A DNA stretch of 64,000 bases from Adiantum capillus-veneris (lineage: Eukaryota; Streptophyta; Polypodiopsida; Polypodiales; Pteridaceae), in the NCBI GenBank assembly GCA_014529385.2, contig CM043942.1, forward strand, positions 55,116,647 to 55,180,646. Direction: 5' to 3'. The first letter of the stretch is position 1; each line of letters opens with the position of its first letter. Below the pieces are notes generated by a model, which was not told the DNA's origin, searched no databases, and saw only the letters and a program-made list of their open reading frames with translations. A program made the translations under genes and the position numbers. Positions 1-10,896 of the stretch are shown here, one piece after another.

Positions 1-70
1 GAGAGAGAGATCATAGAGATTTTGATTTTCAACAACTACTCACAACAAAGTATCTTCAGTTTTCAGTAAA

Positions 71-79
<9 letters not shown>

Positions 80-119
<40 letters not shown>

Positions 120-124
120 GAGAG
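80..124. repeat. (GA)n microsatellite
   Basis: Near-perfect GA dinucleotide run with one GGG interruption near 108-110. The window also opens with GA repeats at 1-9. Confidence 0.9.
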
Positions 125-278
125 GATGAAGAAGAAAAAGAAGATTAGTTCTACCTCCAATAAATCTTGAACTCTGAATCTGTTTCTTAGAAGGGAATTA
201 GGATGAAGAAGAAAAAGAAGATTAGTTCTACCTCCAATAAATTTTGAACTCTGAATCTGTTTCTTAGAAGGGAATTTG
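125..278. repeat. 77-bp direct tandem duplication
   Basis: Two head-to-tail copies, 125-201 and 202-278, both beginning gatgaagaagaaaaag. They differ at about two positions (aatcttga against aattttga, and the last base of the unit). The few differences imply a recent local duplication. It directly follows the GA tract. Confidence 0.9.
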
Positions 279-323
279 GATGACCAATCTACTACATGTA
301 GGTAATAAAAAGGGAATTTTAAC

Positions 324-324
324 T

Positions 325-358
<34 letters not shown>
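324..358. repeat. (CT)n microsatellite
   Basis: Perfect CT dinucleotide run. Confidence 0.9.
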
Positions 359-361
<3 letters not shown>

Positions 362-588
362 AATGGCTTATTCGTATTATTTGAAAAATCTCTGAGAATA
401 CCTAGATGATGATGAATTTGAGAGAACTAGATCAACAAATTGGAAATGTGAGAAACAAGTACAACTAGCTACATGCCTCTCCTAAAGATAGTAAAATTTT
501 CCATGGTAAGCTAAATGGAGAGAGAATGACAACAGCTTTGAAAGGTAGGCCTTTCCACCAAAACCACACTTTGCAATCCATATATATG

Positions 589-612
589 CACACACACACA
601 CACACACACACA
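589..612. repeat. (CA)n microsatellite
   Basis: Perfect CA run flanked on both sides by short TATA-rich sequence. Open frames crossing it are artefacts. Confidence 0.9.
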
Positions 613-1157
613 TATACATATATACACGTGAAGAGTAAGACTGTATGAATGAAAAGCCTTTTGACAATGAAAAGTAAAAAGACGTACTTCGTTTTTTTTT
701 TTGACAAAAAGACTTTCTACTCTACTAGGATAAATCATAAAAAAAGATAAGTTTGAGGAGGTTTTTTCTACTCAATGCAAACATGGCTTTTAAAGATATA
801 TTTGAATTTTTTTTTCAAGGGAATGTTTTAAATACCAATATTGATATTATTTTTACAAATTGTGTAATTTAATATTTTTAAATTTTTAAAAATTACTCTA
901 AAGAGGTACTCCTCTACTCTTTCTTGAAGTTCTTGAAAAATTGACACCTCCATGTGTCACGAGCACCCTCGTCCCCTCCCCCACAGAGTTGTTGATTGTT
1001 GCGATGAGTGTGTATACGCACGCGTACACAAAAGAGAGACTAAGGAAACCTCGAGGGTTGAGTATGTTTCTACAAATAGAGGGGGATTGGTTTGCTTATG
1101 GCAAAGTTAATCCATCCACATGCCAACTCTAAATGTGATTCAAGTTTTTCGCGGGGT

Positions 1158-1159
<2 letters not shown>

Positions 1160-1199
<40 letters not shown>
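1160..1199. repeat. (GA)n microsatellite
   Basis: Perfect GA dinucleotide run of about 20 units. Confidence 0.9.
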
Positions 1200-1202
<3 letters not shown>

Positions 1203-1336
1203 GGAGGTTTGTGAAAAGCCCATTATTAAATTCAACAAGAGTGCATTTGATTGTGTGAATCCTCTTCTAAGATCATGGCTAGGCCGATGTCAAAGCATGG
1301 ACATGTGTGTGTGTGTGTGTATGTATGTGACATGTT

Positions 1337-1337
<1 letters not shown>

Positions 1338-1395
<58 letters not shown>
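1338..1395. repeat. (TA)n microsatellite
   Basis: About 29 TA units, preceded by a (GT)n run at about 1303-1323. Self-complementary and able to form a cruciform. Confidence 0.9.
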
Positions 1396-1399
<4 letters not shown>

Positions 1400-1580
1400 C
1401 CACCTTCGAAGAAGGTGAGGGAGCAGAGTGCCACAATTGCTTCTTCTCAACCACATCAATGCACGGGTCACATACTAATGTATATATGTACATGCTGCCA
1501 CCGTTAGGGGAAGGTGGGGGAGGAGAGTGCCATGATTGCTTCTTCTTAGCCGCAGCAACGTGCGGGTCACATACTAGTGT
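1396..1580. repeat. ~97-bp diverged tandem duplication
   Basis: Copy 1 at about 1396-1482 and copy 2 at about 1493-1580 share the order gatgccacc/gctgccacc, a gaaggtg motif, gagtgccac/gagtgccat, attgcttcttct and cgggtcacatacta. They differ at many sites, so this duplication is older than the 77-bp one at the window start. Confidence 0.75.
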
Positions 1581-2554
1581 TATTTAAAGGGGAATAATGA
1601 ATGTGTAGCTTGGTGTTTAAGTATTGGACTCGTTCTACAAGGTTGAAATCATGACTACATAAAACATAGTGTGTGTGTGTGCGCGCCAGTGTGTGCGTGT
1701 TTTGTATGATTTATTATCCGTCCCTTACGCACCCACCCCCATTTTGGGCACGCCCCTGCTCGGCCAAAAGTATGCTACTGCTCACTATTCGGCATGATCT
1801 ACAGATTGCATAGTTTGGACTGAAATCTATGGCACAATTGAGAGGACTAGTGCAACCCTAATGGTATGAGCGGTGTCAAAGAAGGCCACTAGCAAGTGTG
1901 CCTCATATTACATATTGAGTACTGGGTCCAAATTGCATCCATTAATTAATTTCCTATGAAGATTCCTTTCCACTCCTTAACTTTTAAAACAGACCGCTCA
2001 AATATAGTCGGTTCCCGTGGTCTTGCAACTAGCCAATCCATTCCTGCAACAACGAGGGCACTTCGCCTTGCATCCTCGTCCCTCCTTGAGATACCCCCTA
2101 ATCAACCGCAAAAACTAAATTGTAAGGACATACTGATTTCCTTCGAAGATTCCTTGAACACCTTAACTTTTAAAACTAGGCGTTCAATTGGAGGTGATGC
2201 ACGCACTCCCTTCTGTATGCCTGTTTTCCCCTTGCCCGCCTCGCCGTGCCCTGTGGTCTTGTGATAGTCAAACCACTCCTACTGCATCAGAGACAATCAA
2301 CCCCAGCATCTCACTGGCCTTGTTGGGTGCATGAAAACCTGCAACAAAGAAACAGACACATAGTACCATCGTACTCCTCCCTGCAACCTCGTCCTCGTGC
2401 TGATACTCCTTCGTGTCCAGCCTGCCCTCTGTCAAGTGTAAGCTCTCGCCCCCTCGTCGTCCTCGTCCTCCTGCCCATCCTCTTGCTCCACACTCCCCTT
2501 GACTTGTGTTCCATCGTGGGTGTCCCATCGTGGCAGTGGAAGCCATGGTCTGTG

Positions 2555-2664
<110 letters not shown>

Positions 2665-3662
2665 CTCCATGTGTCCACCCATATCAGAGAGAAAAGAGAG
2701 ACACATGGCTAGCTATGCGTGCCAGCTACCCTCTCAATCTGATCAGTCTGACTTGAAATCGACGTTGAACTCATCGCGATGGAATTAACATGCCAGACAG
2801 GCGAGCTAGAGACCATGAAGGGCAGAGAGGGAGACAGAAACTCCACACTCGCATCTGTGGCTTTTGGGTCCTGCACACGAGCATGAGAGAGACATGAAGG
2901 CAGGATCGCTTGCACGATTCCACTGCTCCTCATCCCTCCAGCGAGTCATCTGGAGTAAGGAAAAATTTTCGTGCCGTGGTTGCTATGCTATGCAGTAAAA
3001 GAGAACCTAAGGTTGCCTCGCACTGCTCATCGCCACCCCGATGCACCGCAGTCCACCATCTGGGCCCTGAAGGCGTTCCCTTCATGACAGTTATGGCCTG
3101 CCACCTGGTCTCTGCATCGTGCATCGCCCTGTCACGTGGCTCCCTTTCATTGACTCAAAGCTCACACTCGCTTTCACCATTTTATTTTGCTTCGAAAGGG
3201 TATCTTGTTAAGATACCTATTAATAAGACCCGTTTACAAAATCGGGGCACATACTAGGAGAGAAGTTCCATAGAAAAGTTTAAATTGATGGGGATTCTTG
3301 GCAAAATTAAACTTAGAGAATATGGAGCGAGGCAATCTCATCATAGACACCGTTCACATGGGCATGGAAGAATCATGGGCTGACCTTACCCATAAGTGAA
3401 GATCTAAATCGGTAAACAAAGAAAGGTGTGTAAGTTTGTGTGTGCACACGGCACCCAACTTGAAGTGGGGGAGATGGACAAAAAATCTAGTGTTTAAAAT
3501 TGTTTTTTAATAAATTACCTCGTGACTTTTTTATGAAACTCTTTGGATGACATTTTGGTACTCCTTGCGAGGTGTGAAAATCATTATGAGAGAATGTGTT
3601 TGCATATTGCACATGCTCGAAATAAACCTGAAATTTACTGTCAAATTAAACATTTGAAGGTT

Positions 3663-3990
3663 AGACGACCTCTTAAATGGTGGAAAATTAAATCTAAAAA
3701 CCTTCAAATATACTCCGTATGACTCTTATTTGTAGGTTTTCCAAGTTTTGAAAAACAACGGTGTGCATTTGCTCACATGCACGCATCAAAACGAGCAAAG
3801 ACCTATAAGAGACGACCTCTGAAATTGTGAAAAATAAATCTAAAAACGTTCAAATATACTCAATATGACTCTTATTTGTAGGTTTTCCAAGTTTTGTTAA
3901 ACACGGGTGTGCGTGCACGCGCTTGCCTCATGGGCTGTGAATCAAAGAAGGCATTGGGCGAGCAAGATAAAAAAGAACAAAGACCTATAA
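3663..3990. repeat. ~147-bp diverged tandem repeat, 2 copies plus a partial third
   Basis: Copy 1 starts near 3664 (gacgacctct) and copy 2 near 3811. Both carry the phrase actcttatttgtaggttttc and end in a run of GTG/CAC-rich sequence. The phrase 'caaagacctataag' that ends copy 1 recurs near 3978, suggesting a truncated third unit. Confidence 0.75.
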
Positions 3991-4062
3991 GTTAAAGACG
4001 GCGTGTGACTCTGCTACTTTTAAGCCAATACAAGGCTTAGCATTTGTTCAACCGGTAGTGAC

Positions 4063-4063
<1 letters not shown>

Positions 4064-4109
<46 letters not shown>

Positions 4110-4121
4110 GGGGGGGGGGGG
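4064..4121. repeat. (GA)n to poly-G tract
   Basis: About 18 GA units pass directly into 23 consecutive G residues. Length in an assembly is unreliable for such a tract. Confidence 0.9.
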
Positions 4122-4550
4122 CAAAACCAAAAATAATGGTATGACAATGACTCCATAAACATTTCAATAAAAGAACCACCTGTTTGCTATCTGACAATCT
4201 GGCATGAATGGGTCTTCTCTCTACCCGAATCTTAGTTGATTGCCATGATCACAACTACCTACAATTGTAACCAAGCAATATAAGCATTTCAAACAGTTGA
4301 AACGTTGTCCAATCTTTGATAAATATGTGGAAACAATGCACCAACATTTTTTTGCAGATCTCATATATGCACTTTGATTGAAGATATACCTTGCTACTCA
4401 AGAAAAAGGTTCGAAATGGAGCCCCACTTTGTCATAGCAACAATAAAGACTTCAAAGAAGCTGACATGAAATTCAGAGCGGTGATTATTCCTCACAGAGT
4501 TTCAGGTGCCTCCTCCACACACTTACTCACACCCGCAGGAAAACTTTTGG

Positions 4551-5724
4551 TGTAGCATTTAATTGTGTGTAGCAGAAAATAGCATGAACATAGTGAGCAT
4601 TTCATTAGAATAGATTACTAATGAGAATAACAAGAGGGCTAGGGTGGAGAGAGCAACAAAAAGCATAACACCTTGTTAGATAGCATGAACAATACTTCAA
4701 AAGAGAGAGAAATTAAGCTATTGACAACAATTGAGGACCGGATTTACATGGAGCCGGTCCCCCCTCCAAAAGGCTTTGTATTATGGTTTCTCCCATCAAG
4801 AGAGACATTTTACAATACAATTCTTTGTGTTCCTTCAATACTATCTAGTGCAATGAAGATGGAAACTTCATGCACCAAGCAAAACACTTATCAAACACAA
4901 CATCAATTCCCTCACGGTCTCAGACCCAAGACCTCACACACCTTCGAAGACGGTGAGAGCTAGCGGGGTATGAGAGTAGATTGAGAGCAAGGAGTATTCT
5001 TACGAGAAAGATGTACATCTCCTCACATAATCACTCATATTAGCATAGCTTAGCTTAGTAATTAGCATGGTAGACGAGATGAGCATGCATTGAAGCTTGG
5101 CTCTTGTTTGGATTTGCATCACAAAGCCAAGAGTTGTTGATGTTGGCCTCCCTTCTCACAAGCTTGGAGTAGGTGATAAGCTTTCCATTAAAGCTTGAGA
5201 GAGAGAGAGAGAGAGAGTCTTCTTTGCTTCACACATGAGATTTTGTGAGTGTGTGTGTGATAATGCCTTGCAAAAATCAGCCCCCTATCTCTCTTGGTCG
5301 ACCCCCCTTGCTAATTACTCATGCTAGCATCCTATTGGACCTCCCCAGGCTTAGCCAATGACAATTAAGCAGCATAAGTGATAGCCTTCTGACATGTTTC
5401 CCCCTTTTGTGAGAGCTTTAGGTAATTATTTAATCCATCTAAACTCTCATTGGACCCCTTTGCCTCCTGGCCAATAGGAATCAGGCAAGCCATTGGGCTG
5501 TTGAATGCTCATTGGACCCCTTGGGAGACTGTCCAATAGTCTTCTAGAGAGCTTAATTCCCATTGGTTATTTTATTAAGTGTTTTTAAATTGATTAAACT
5601 AGATTTACTCTAGCCTAATTCTCATTGGTCCACCTCCAAGGCCATCCAATAGGATTTGAGTACACCTTGTGGGCATCTGGGCTAGGGAACTGACATGTGT
5701 CCCTCATTCCCTTTGTGTAAAGGG

Positions 5725-5781
<57 letters not shown>

Positions 5782-6159
5782 TCTTCTCTCTCATCCCCTA
5801 CTTGCAAGGCTCGCCCCCTCCTATGTAGGGATGGATGAAGACTTTTGGGGCACACACAAAGCATCCAATTTCCCTAATGTTTGACATTTGGACACAACCT
5901 TTGGATTTTGGAACCTTAGCATTTTGGAAGTCTTAATGGTCTGAACCTTAGGGTCTTTTAAGCGCATTGTTGCACATAGCTCTTTTGCAGATGGCCCCCC
6001 TTTTGGATCCCTATTTTCCCTCGTTTGGATCCCTACTGTGGCCGGTCTGCTAACTTAACCAATATTCTAGCTTTTTCTCCCTTGGCACTTTCCCATATTA
6101 AATGATCAGTTTAACATGAGAAAATCATTTAGGAGAATTAGAACTTGATTAGTATGACA
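4551..6159 (-). repeat. 3' LTR of chromovirus A
   Basis: About 1.6 kb; starts TGTA and ends ATGACA on the plus strand. It aligns along its length with the LTRs at 42290-43850, 49377-50942 and (reverse) 39536-41171. Shared landmarks are the hairpin-like accggat...ggagccggtcccccctcc block and the 'caagacctcaaacaccttcgaag' region. It differs from its relatives in carrying a long (GT)n at 5728-5780 and in lacking their CAAGCACCTC minisatellite. The outer edge at 4551 is inferred from the TG dinucleotide; no matching target duplication can be tested because the other end is gone. Confidence 0.8.
5728..5780. repeat. (GT)n microsatellite inside LTR
   Basis: Perfect run of about 26 GT units within the chromovirus A LTR; relatives lack it. 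Confidence 0.9.
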
Positions 6160-6173
6160 TTACCTCTCTCTTG
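6160..6173 (-). other. polypurine tract of chromovirus A
   Basis: Read on the minus strand this is AAGAGAGAGGTAA, directly abutting the LTR end. The same tract, with one or two changes, abuts the LTRs at 26176 and 43851. Confidence 0.8.
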
Positions 6174-6513
6174 AAATCATAGTCATCCTCGACTATGGTG
6201 TAGAGAAGATAAAGCATATTCATGAGTCATTTTTCTTAGCGGGTAGAGGATCCCTATGTTACCCTACCACATCCTTCCAGAATGGATGACTAGTCCATTT
6301 GGCACTTGAGAGCCTAAGCTTCCGCAAGCATGTCTGCACATTAGTCCTATCAGTCTTCCATAGTAGAGTGACAAGCTCTACTTGGTGTTCGGGAGACGTC
6401 GTCTCCACAAACTTGATCTAAGCATGCATACTACTTCATTTTTGTGCACAATAAAGAAAAAGAGAGTCTTATAAGACAAAAACTTTGTTCATTTTTAACA
6501 TTTGTACATTTGC

Positions 6514-6831
6514 TTAATCTTGGGAAGCATTGTAAGCATTGACAAGGTTTAGGTTATCCTTTAATTGTATGCCTTGCATCCATCTAGCATCTTCAAAAGG
6601 ATAATTCTTAAAATTAATAAGATATCGTCGGATAGTCTTGCCGCTTCTTAATACCTTGTCTTCATGTCGGAGAATGGACTCGGGCTGCAGCACCTCTTCT
6701 TGGTCCTCGATCTCCGGTGGGTCTTCAGTAGTTGGTTCTTGAGGTGGCTCTCCTTTGTAAGGCTTTAATAGGCTCACATGGAAATAATTGTGTATGAGAC
6801 AGTGATTGGGAAACTTGAGTTGATAGGCCAT
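6514..6831 (-). pseudogene. integrase C-terminus with chromodomain (chromovirus A)
   Basis: A 105-codon frame that continues integrase after a frameshift near 6830. It opens with the GPY/F-type module (MAYQLKFPNH...HVSLLKPYKGEPP), passes through an acidic, proline-rich linker and ends in a chromodomain-like segment: VLRSGKTIRRYLI, then FKNYPFEDARWM. In chromoviruses this module binds histone marks and steers integration to heterochromatin. This is the most complete chromodomain in the window; the copy in element E is cut by a frameshift. A small N-terminal part overlaps the other frame. Confidence 0.8.
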
Positions 6832-7775
6832 CTCATTGATTGGCCTAAGAATCTTTTTGCTAGTTTAGCATAGTACTTTTGGTGTCCCATAGGATTCTTG
6901 CCCGCCGTGTGCCTTAGTCGAGCCTTGGGAAATTTTAATAAGACCCAATCATTTTCATTAAAGTCTTGGGCTCTTCTGTGCTTGTCAGCAGCAGTAGCCT
7001 TTTGCCTTTGCTGTGAGATAGAGATAGCATCCTTAATCTTTTGAAAAGATTCTTGTAGGTCTCGGCTATACTCATCTGCAGCGAAGATCTTTCCATGAAC
7101 CTTAAGTATCAAGGGACTTTTTGATCTTCCCTCAATTACCTCAAAAGGTGCTTTTCCAATGGAAGTATGTACAGTGTTATTGTAAGCATACTCCACTAAG
7201 GGTAAGTACTTCTCCCATTGGTATCTTTGATCTACTTCCGTTACATAGGCTTTTAGTAGATCAAGAATTGTTAGGTTAGCTATTTCACTTTGGCCATCCG
7301 TTTGTGGATGATAGGCCGAAGAGAAGTTTAGCCTTGTCCCTAAATTCTCAAAGAGACCCTTCCAAAAATTACTGGTCATTCTAGGATCTCTATCTAACAC
7401 TATGGACATTGGCAAGCCATGGTACTTGAAAATTTGTGAAATAATGAGAGTTGCCATTTGATGGGCTTTGATAGTCTTTTTGACATGTATAAAATGAGCT
7501 TGTTTACTAAACCTGTCTACTATCGTCCATATTCCCGTATTTCCATGGATAGACTTAGGCAATCCAAAGATAAAATCCATGTATACTCTCTCCCATGGTG
7601 AATGAGGGAATGGCAAGGGTTGAAGCAATTGAGGTTGCTTCCCTCTATCAAATTTTGTCTTTTAGCATACCAAACATTTAGAAGCATACTCTTGTATGTT
7701 TTCTTTCATGGTAGGCCAATAGAAATATGTTTCAATTCCTTTTAGGGTAGATTGAATCCCTCTATGTCCCGCTAT
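6774..7775 (-). pseudogene. Ty3/gypsy integrase core (chromovirus A)
   Basis: The open frame 7628-6774 (284 codons) holds the DDE core: first Asp in VYMDFIFGLPKS, second Asp in LDRDPRMTSNFW, Glu in TDGQSEIANL. Upstream, at 7629-7775, the zinc-binding region is visible (YFYWPTMKENIQEY, then CLVC) but is followed by a TAG where relatives have glutamine. The ATG at 7628 is only the first Met after that stop, not a true start. Past PRLRHTAGKNP the frame is lost near 6830. The enzyme would insert element cDNA into the genome; this copy cannot make a full protein. Confidence 0.85.
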
Positions 7776-7818
7776 CAAAGAGTTGGCGATCTTGCCAGGA
7801 AGGTACCGGGCCTCTAGC
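7776..7818. other. junction between chromovirus A and element D
   Basis: 43 bp between the end of integrase homology and the TG of the D LTR. On the minus strand it reads on in frame with A's integrase (EARYLPGKIANSLIAGH), so it may be the diverged continuation of A rather than filler. No target duplication can be tested because D's other end is missing. Confidence 0.5.
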
Positions 7819-9498
7819 TGTGAGGGTTTGTGGGGAGACTGTGAAGGCTTTCACTTAAGCAAGCTTAGTGTTTGTAGCAAATACATTGTGTGTAGCCATT
7901 GGAATCTTACATGCAGACACACACATATGCACAGGTGAAACCCTCAAAACAAAACAAAGATGAAAACCTCAAGGCTTTGATCATATCTAATCAAAGGTAA
8001 GATGAAAGGGTTCACTGATGCATTTATAGCAGCAAGTCGTTGTGCTCCAAATAGACTACGAATGGTTCTTTGAAACTATAACTTAGTGCTTACAAAGATG
8101 TAGATGTTTTGCCTAGTGATAGGAGTGAGCCGTGTGTACAAGTCTTCTTGGTTCATAGTAATATTAAGAAAGCAAGGCTCAACCCCTAGAGGAGAATAAA
8201 TATGTGCACATCGAAATAATTAGAGTAGTCTAGTAGTGGCAGATAAGAGGACGTGGAGAAAGAAGAATTTCTCGCAGTCTTTCCAGCCCAAAGAGTAACA
8301 CAATTCTCTGTTGGAAGTGGATTTTATGGCTAATACAAACATTAATCCTAATATTTTGCACAAAGTGAAAGGGTTGAAAGGTTACACCATTGGGATTATT
8401 CATCTAAGAAAGATTAGAAAGCAGTCAAACAACACAAAGACCCACACAAGCTTAAGCCAAAGAAGTGAAGCACACCTCAAGACTTTGTGGTCTTGTAGCC
8501 AACTTGATGAAGTAGAAGATGAGTAGTAGTACCCAACACCGTTTGAGATCCACCAACAATGCCTCCTTATCGATGAAAGAAGGTTTCATAGAGTGTATGA
8601 GTACTACAAGTGAGGAGATAGAAGACTTGAGGCATGAAGTAGTAAGCGAAAGATGTGTTGGGCTGAAATTGAGAGAAAGTTTCACTCAAGGAGATGGCTA
8701 GGATGTTGGGTAATGGCTTGATACAGTGGCTTGATTGTGAGGATTGCTTGAGCACTTGATTGCCTGATGGTTTTCTTGATGCTCAAGTGAGGGACAAGAG
8801 GCTCTATTTATAGGTGAATTTGCCCTTTGAAGAACATATTTGCTTAGAAATATCCAAGGGATTTGTGTGACGAGTATCTATCTTTTCAAAATATCTTGAA
8901 ATTATCTTCAAAGTTTCTAGATCTTTCTCTTCAAGAAATATCTAGAGGTTCTTCTAGATCTTTCTCCAAATATCTTCTCCTTGCCGCCACATGTCAAGGG
9001 TTAAGCTTCCAAGAGTTGTTGAGCTATGGTGGGAACATGTGCATACAATATCTTCTTAAATAATTGAGAGAGAGCTTTGCATACATCATGGATGACATCA
9101 AACAAACTCGTAACCACTTTTATAAGGGATTTTTCTAGGTCCATAGTCACTCCAAAGTGTACCTACTATGTGTAGAATGACACCTCATGGGGTATACTAT
9201 GACTAAGGCCACTTTTGGCCATGCTACACATGGCATATGCCACCTAGGATGCCTAGTAGATAGGAGGTATGTTTTATAGGCTTATTTCATCATGGCTCCA
9301 AGAAGAAGTTCACAAAGAAGCCCGGAATCATAGGACAAAGCCCATTCCCAACAAGAGTGACACATCAGACTTCGACTAGCTTTTTCCATGCTAAATAGAA
9401 AATGCATATACTTATGCACACTTAAGGCATACACATAAAATCCACAATATTGTAGGGCTTAGCTTCCGTTCCCACTATGCACGTGCCACAGCACGACA
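7819..9498 (-). repeat. 3' LTR of element D
   Basis: Bounds are inferred from TGTGAGGG at 7819 and GCACGACA at 9491-9498 (plus strand), giving a 1680-bp LTR with TG...CA ends, and from a polypurine tract directly beyond 9498. No second copy exists in the window for comparison, so the left edge is less certain. On the minus strand a good TATA box (CTATAAATAG) lies at about 8804-8813, consistent with the U3 promoter. Confidence 0.65.
8803..8814 (-). promoter_or_regulatory. putative TATA box in the D LTR
   Basis: Minus strand reads CCTATAAATAGAGCC, a strong plant TATA context, about 690 bp inside the LTR from its 5' end (9498). It is correctly oriented to drive D transcription towards lower coordinates before reverse transcription. 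Confidence 0.5.
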
Positions 9499-9514
9499 TC
9501 CACCCCCTCTAAAC
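9499..9514 (-). other. polypurine tract of element D
   Basis: Minus strand reads AGAGGGGGTGGA just before the LTR 5' end TGTCGTGC. It would prime plus-strand DNA synthesis. Confidence 0.6.
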
Positions 9515-9614
9515 CTGCACATCCTCGGGTATGTGCCACAGTCAATATTTGCAAGTTTGACTCTCTTGGAGTTTCTTTTTCATCATCTTCACTGGGTGAT
9601 TCCAAAACTTCATT

Positions 9615-10669
9615 CTAAGTTACTTCATCAGCCGGATGACTATCCTCTCTTCTTTTGAATACCTTGATTCTCTTTCCTGCAATGGGTATCTTTATCTCTG
9701 TTCCATCCGATTCAGCCAAGGTGTAAGTGGCATTGTCATGTACATACTTGACTATATACGGTCCAAACCATCTTTTTGAAACCTTTTGCATGACAGTATG
9801 TTGGTTATCAAGACTATTGTCATACACTAAAACCCAATCTCCTTGCTTAATTACCGTCCTTCTTAGACTGTGTCGTCTATCAAAGTAGTCCTTGCTTTTC
9901 AACCTGGCATTCTTCAATGTTTCTTTTGCAACCTCAATATCTTCAGGCCTTCTTTCTAGCTATCTTATACGTAAGCCAAGGAGATCTTCTCTGCTAAGCC
10001 CATCTTGCCAAGGTAGCACATTCCATGTGGGAATGGTCTCTTCAATGGGCATTACAGTCTTTTGACCATACATCAATTCTACAGGCATGTAGCCAGTTAC
10101 TGAGCTGTGTGTCGTGTGATCAATCCATAGAGCATATGGTTATAGTTTTGGCCACTCACTAATTCTCCCTTCACAAGCTTTAGCCAAGGCTTTGATGATT
10201 GGCGGATGCCCTCTTTCACTTTTCCCATTGACTTCCGGATTGTGAGCGGTGGTAAGGGAAAGCTTGATTCATATCCTAGAAAATAATTCCCTTGCTTCCT
10301 CAACATCCAGCTCTCCTCTGTCTCAGTTATCTTTCCCACACAACGATAGCGGCATATTACATCCTCAAGGAGAAATTTACATACTGCCTCTGTAGTCTTT
10401 GTCCTTAAAGCTCGCCCTTCAACCTGATTAGTCAAGTCTTCTCTTGCAAGAACCAAGTACCTCATTTGCGAGACTCCTATAGGCATGGTGACTAGATCCA
10501 CAACCCATTTGTAATGCATGGCTAGTGGATAAGTAGGATGCAACCTATCACGATGTCGCACATTTGAATACATTTGACATGTTACACATGATTCCACAAA
10601 GAGGGATACATCCTTGTACATACCTTTCCACCAATATCTTTCCTTTAGCTTTGAAAAGGTTGCCCGCAC
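9615..10669 (-). pseudogene. Ty3/gypsy integrase (element D), frameshifted
   Basis: The N-terminal zinc-binding region is at 10669-10560 (RYWWKGMYKDVSLFVESCVTC), followed by the core's first Asp in HYKWVVDLVTMP. Near 10340 the frame slips after CRYRCVGKITE, and homology continues in other frames through TGYMPVELMYGQ to the C-terminal module at 9917-9615 (WVLVYDNSLDNQH, KRWFGPYIVKYVHDN, then a short basic tail KRIKVFKRRED). There is no chromodomain. Several shifts and stops make the protein non-functional. Confidence 0.8.
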
Positions 10670-10896
10670 ACCACGGTGTCCAGCCCATAGGTTCTCATGA
10701 AACTCCTGAATGAGCTTTACTTGACTCTGTTTGTTACATACTACCCTTTGTGGTATAGCACCCCTCTATTTTGGATGTTTCCATAAGTAACCATCCTGCA
10801 GAAAGTACCCATATTCTTTTCTGTGTATCCTCTTAAACTCATGCTCAAACCAATCACCCTGTTTTGTTAAAGTACTCAAATAATGACCATAAGCAA

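Larger units (their letters stand above)
4551..7775 (-). mobile_element. Ty3/gypsy chromovirus A, 3' half
   Basis: On the minus strand this remnant reads integrase, chromodomain, 3' untranslated region, polypurine tract and 3' LTR. RT, protease, gag and the 5' LTR are missing; the coding homology stops at about 7775, inside the zinc-binding head of integrase, where another copy in this window (E) continues. It belongs to the same family as C, E and the solo LTR at 39536-41171. The frame is broken at least twice, by a TAG after the CLVC of the zinc finger and by a shift before the chromodomain. Confidence 0.85.

Noticed and set aside
1232-1587. Open frames with long Ile-Tyr runs on both strands
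   Set aside because: They are translations of (TA)n and (GT)n repeats and have no coding features.
2910-3257. 115-codon plus-strand frame
   Set aside because: No motif, no splice context, and an equally long frame on the other strand.
4673-4963. 96-codon frame in an LTR
   Set aside because: Lies inside the chromovirus A LTR and is not open in the homologous LTRs.
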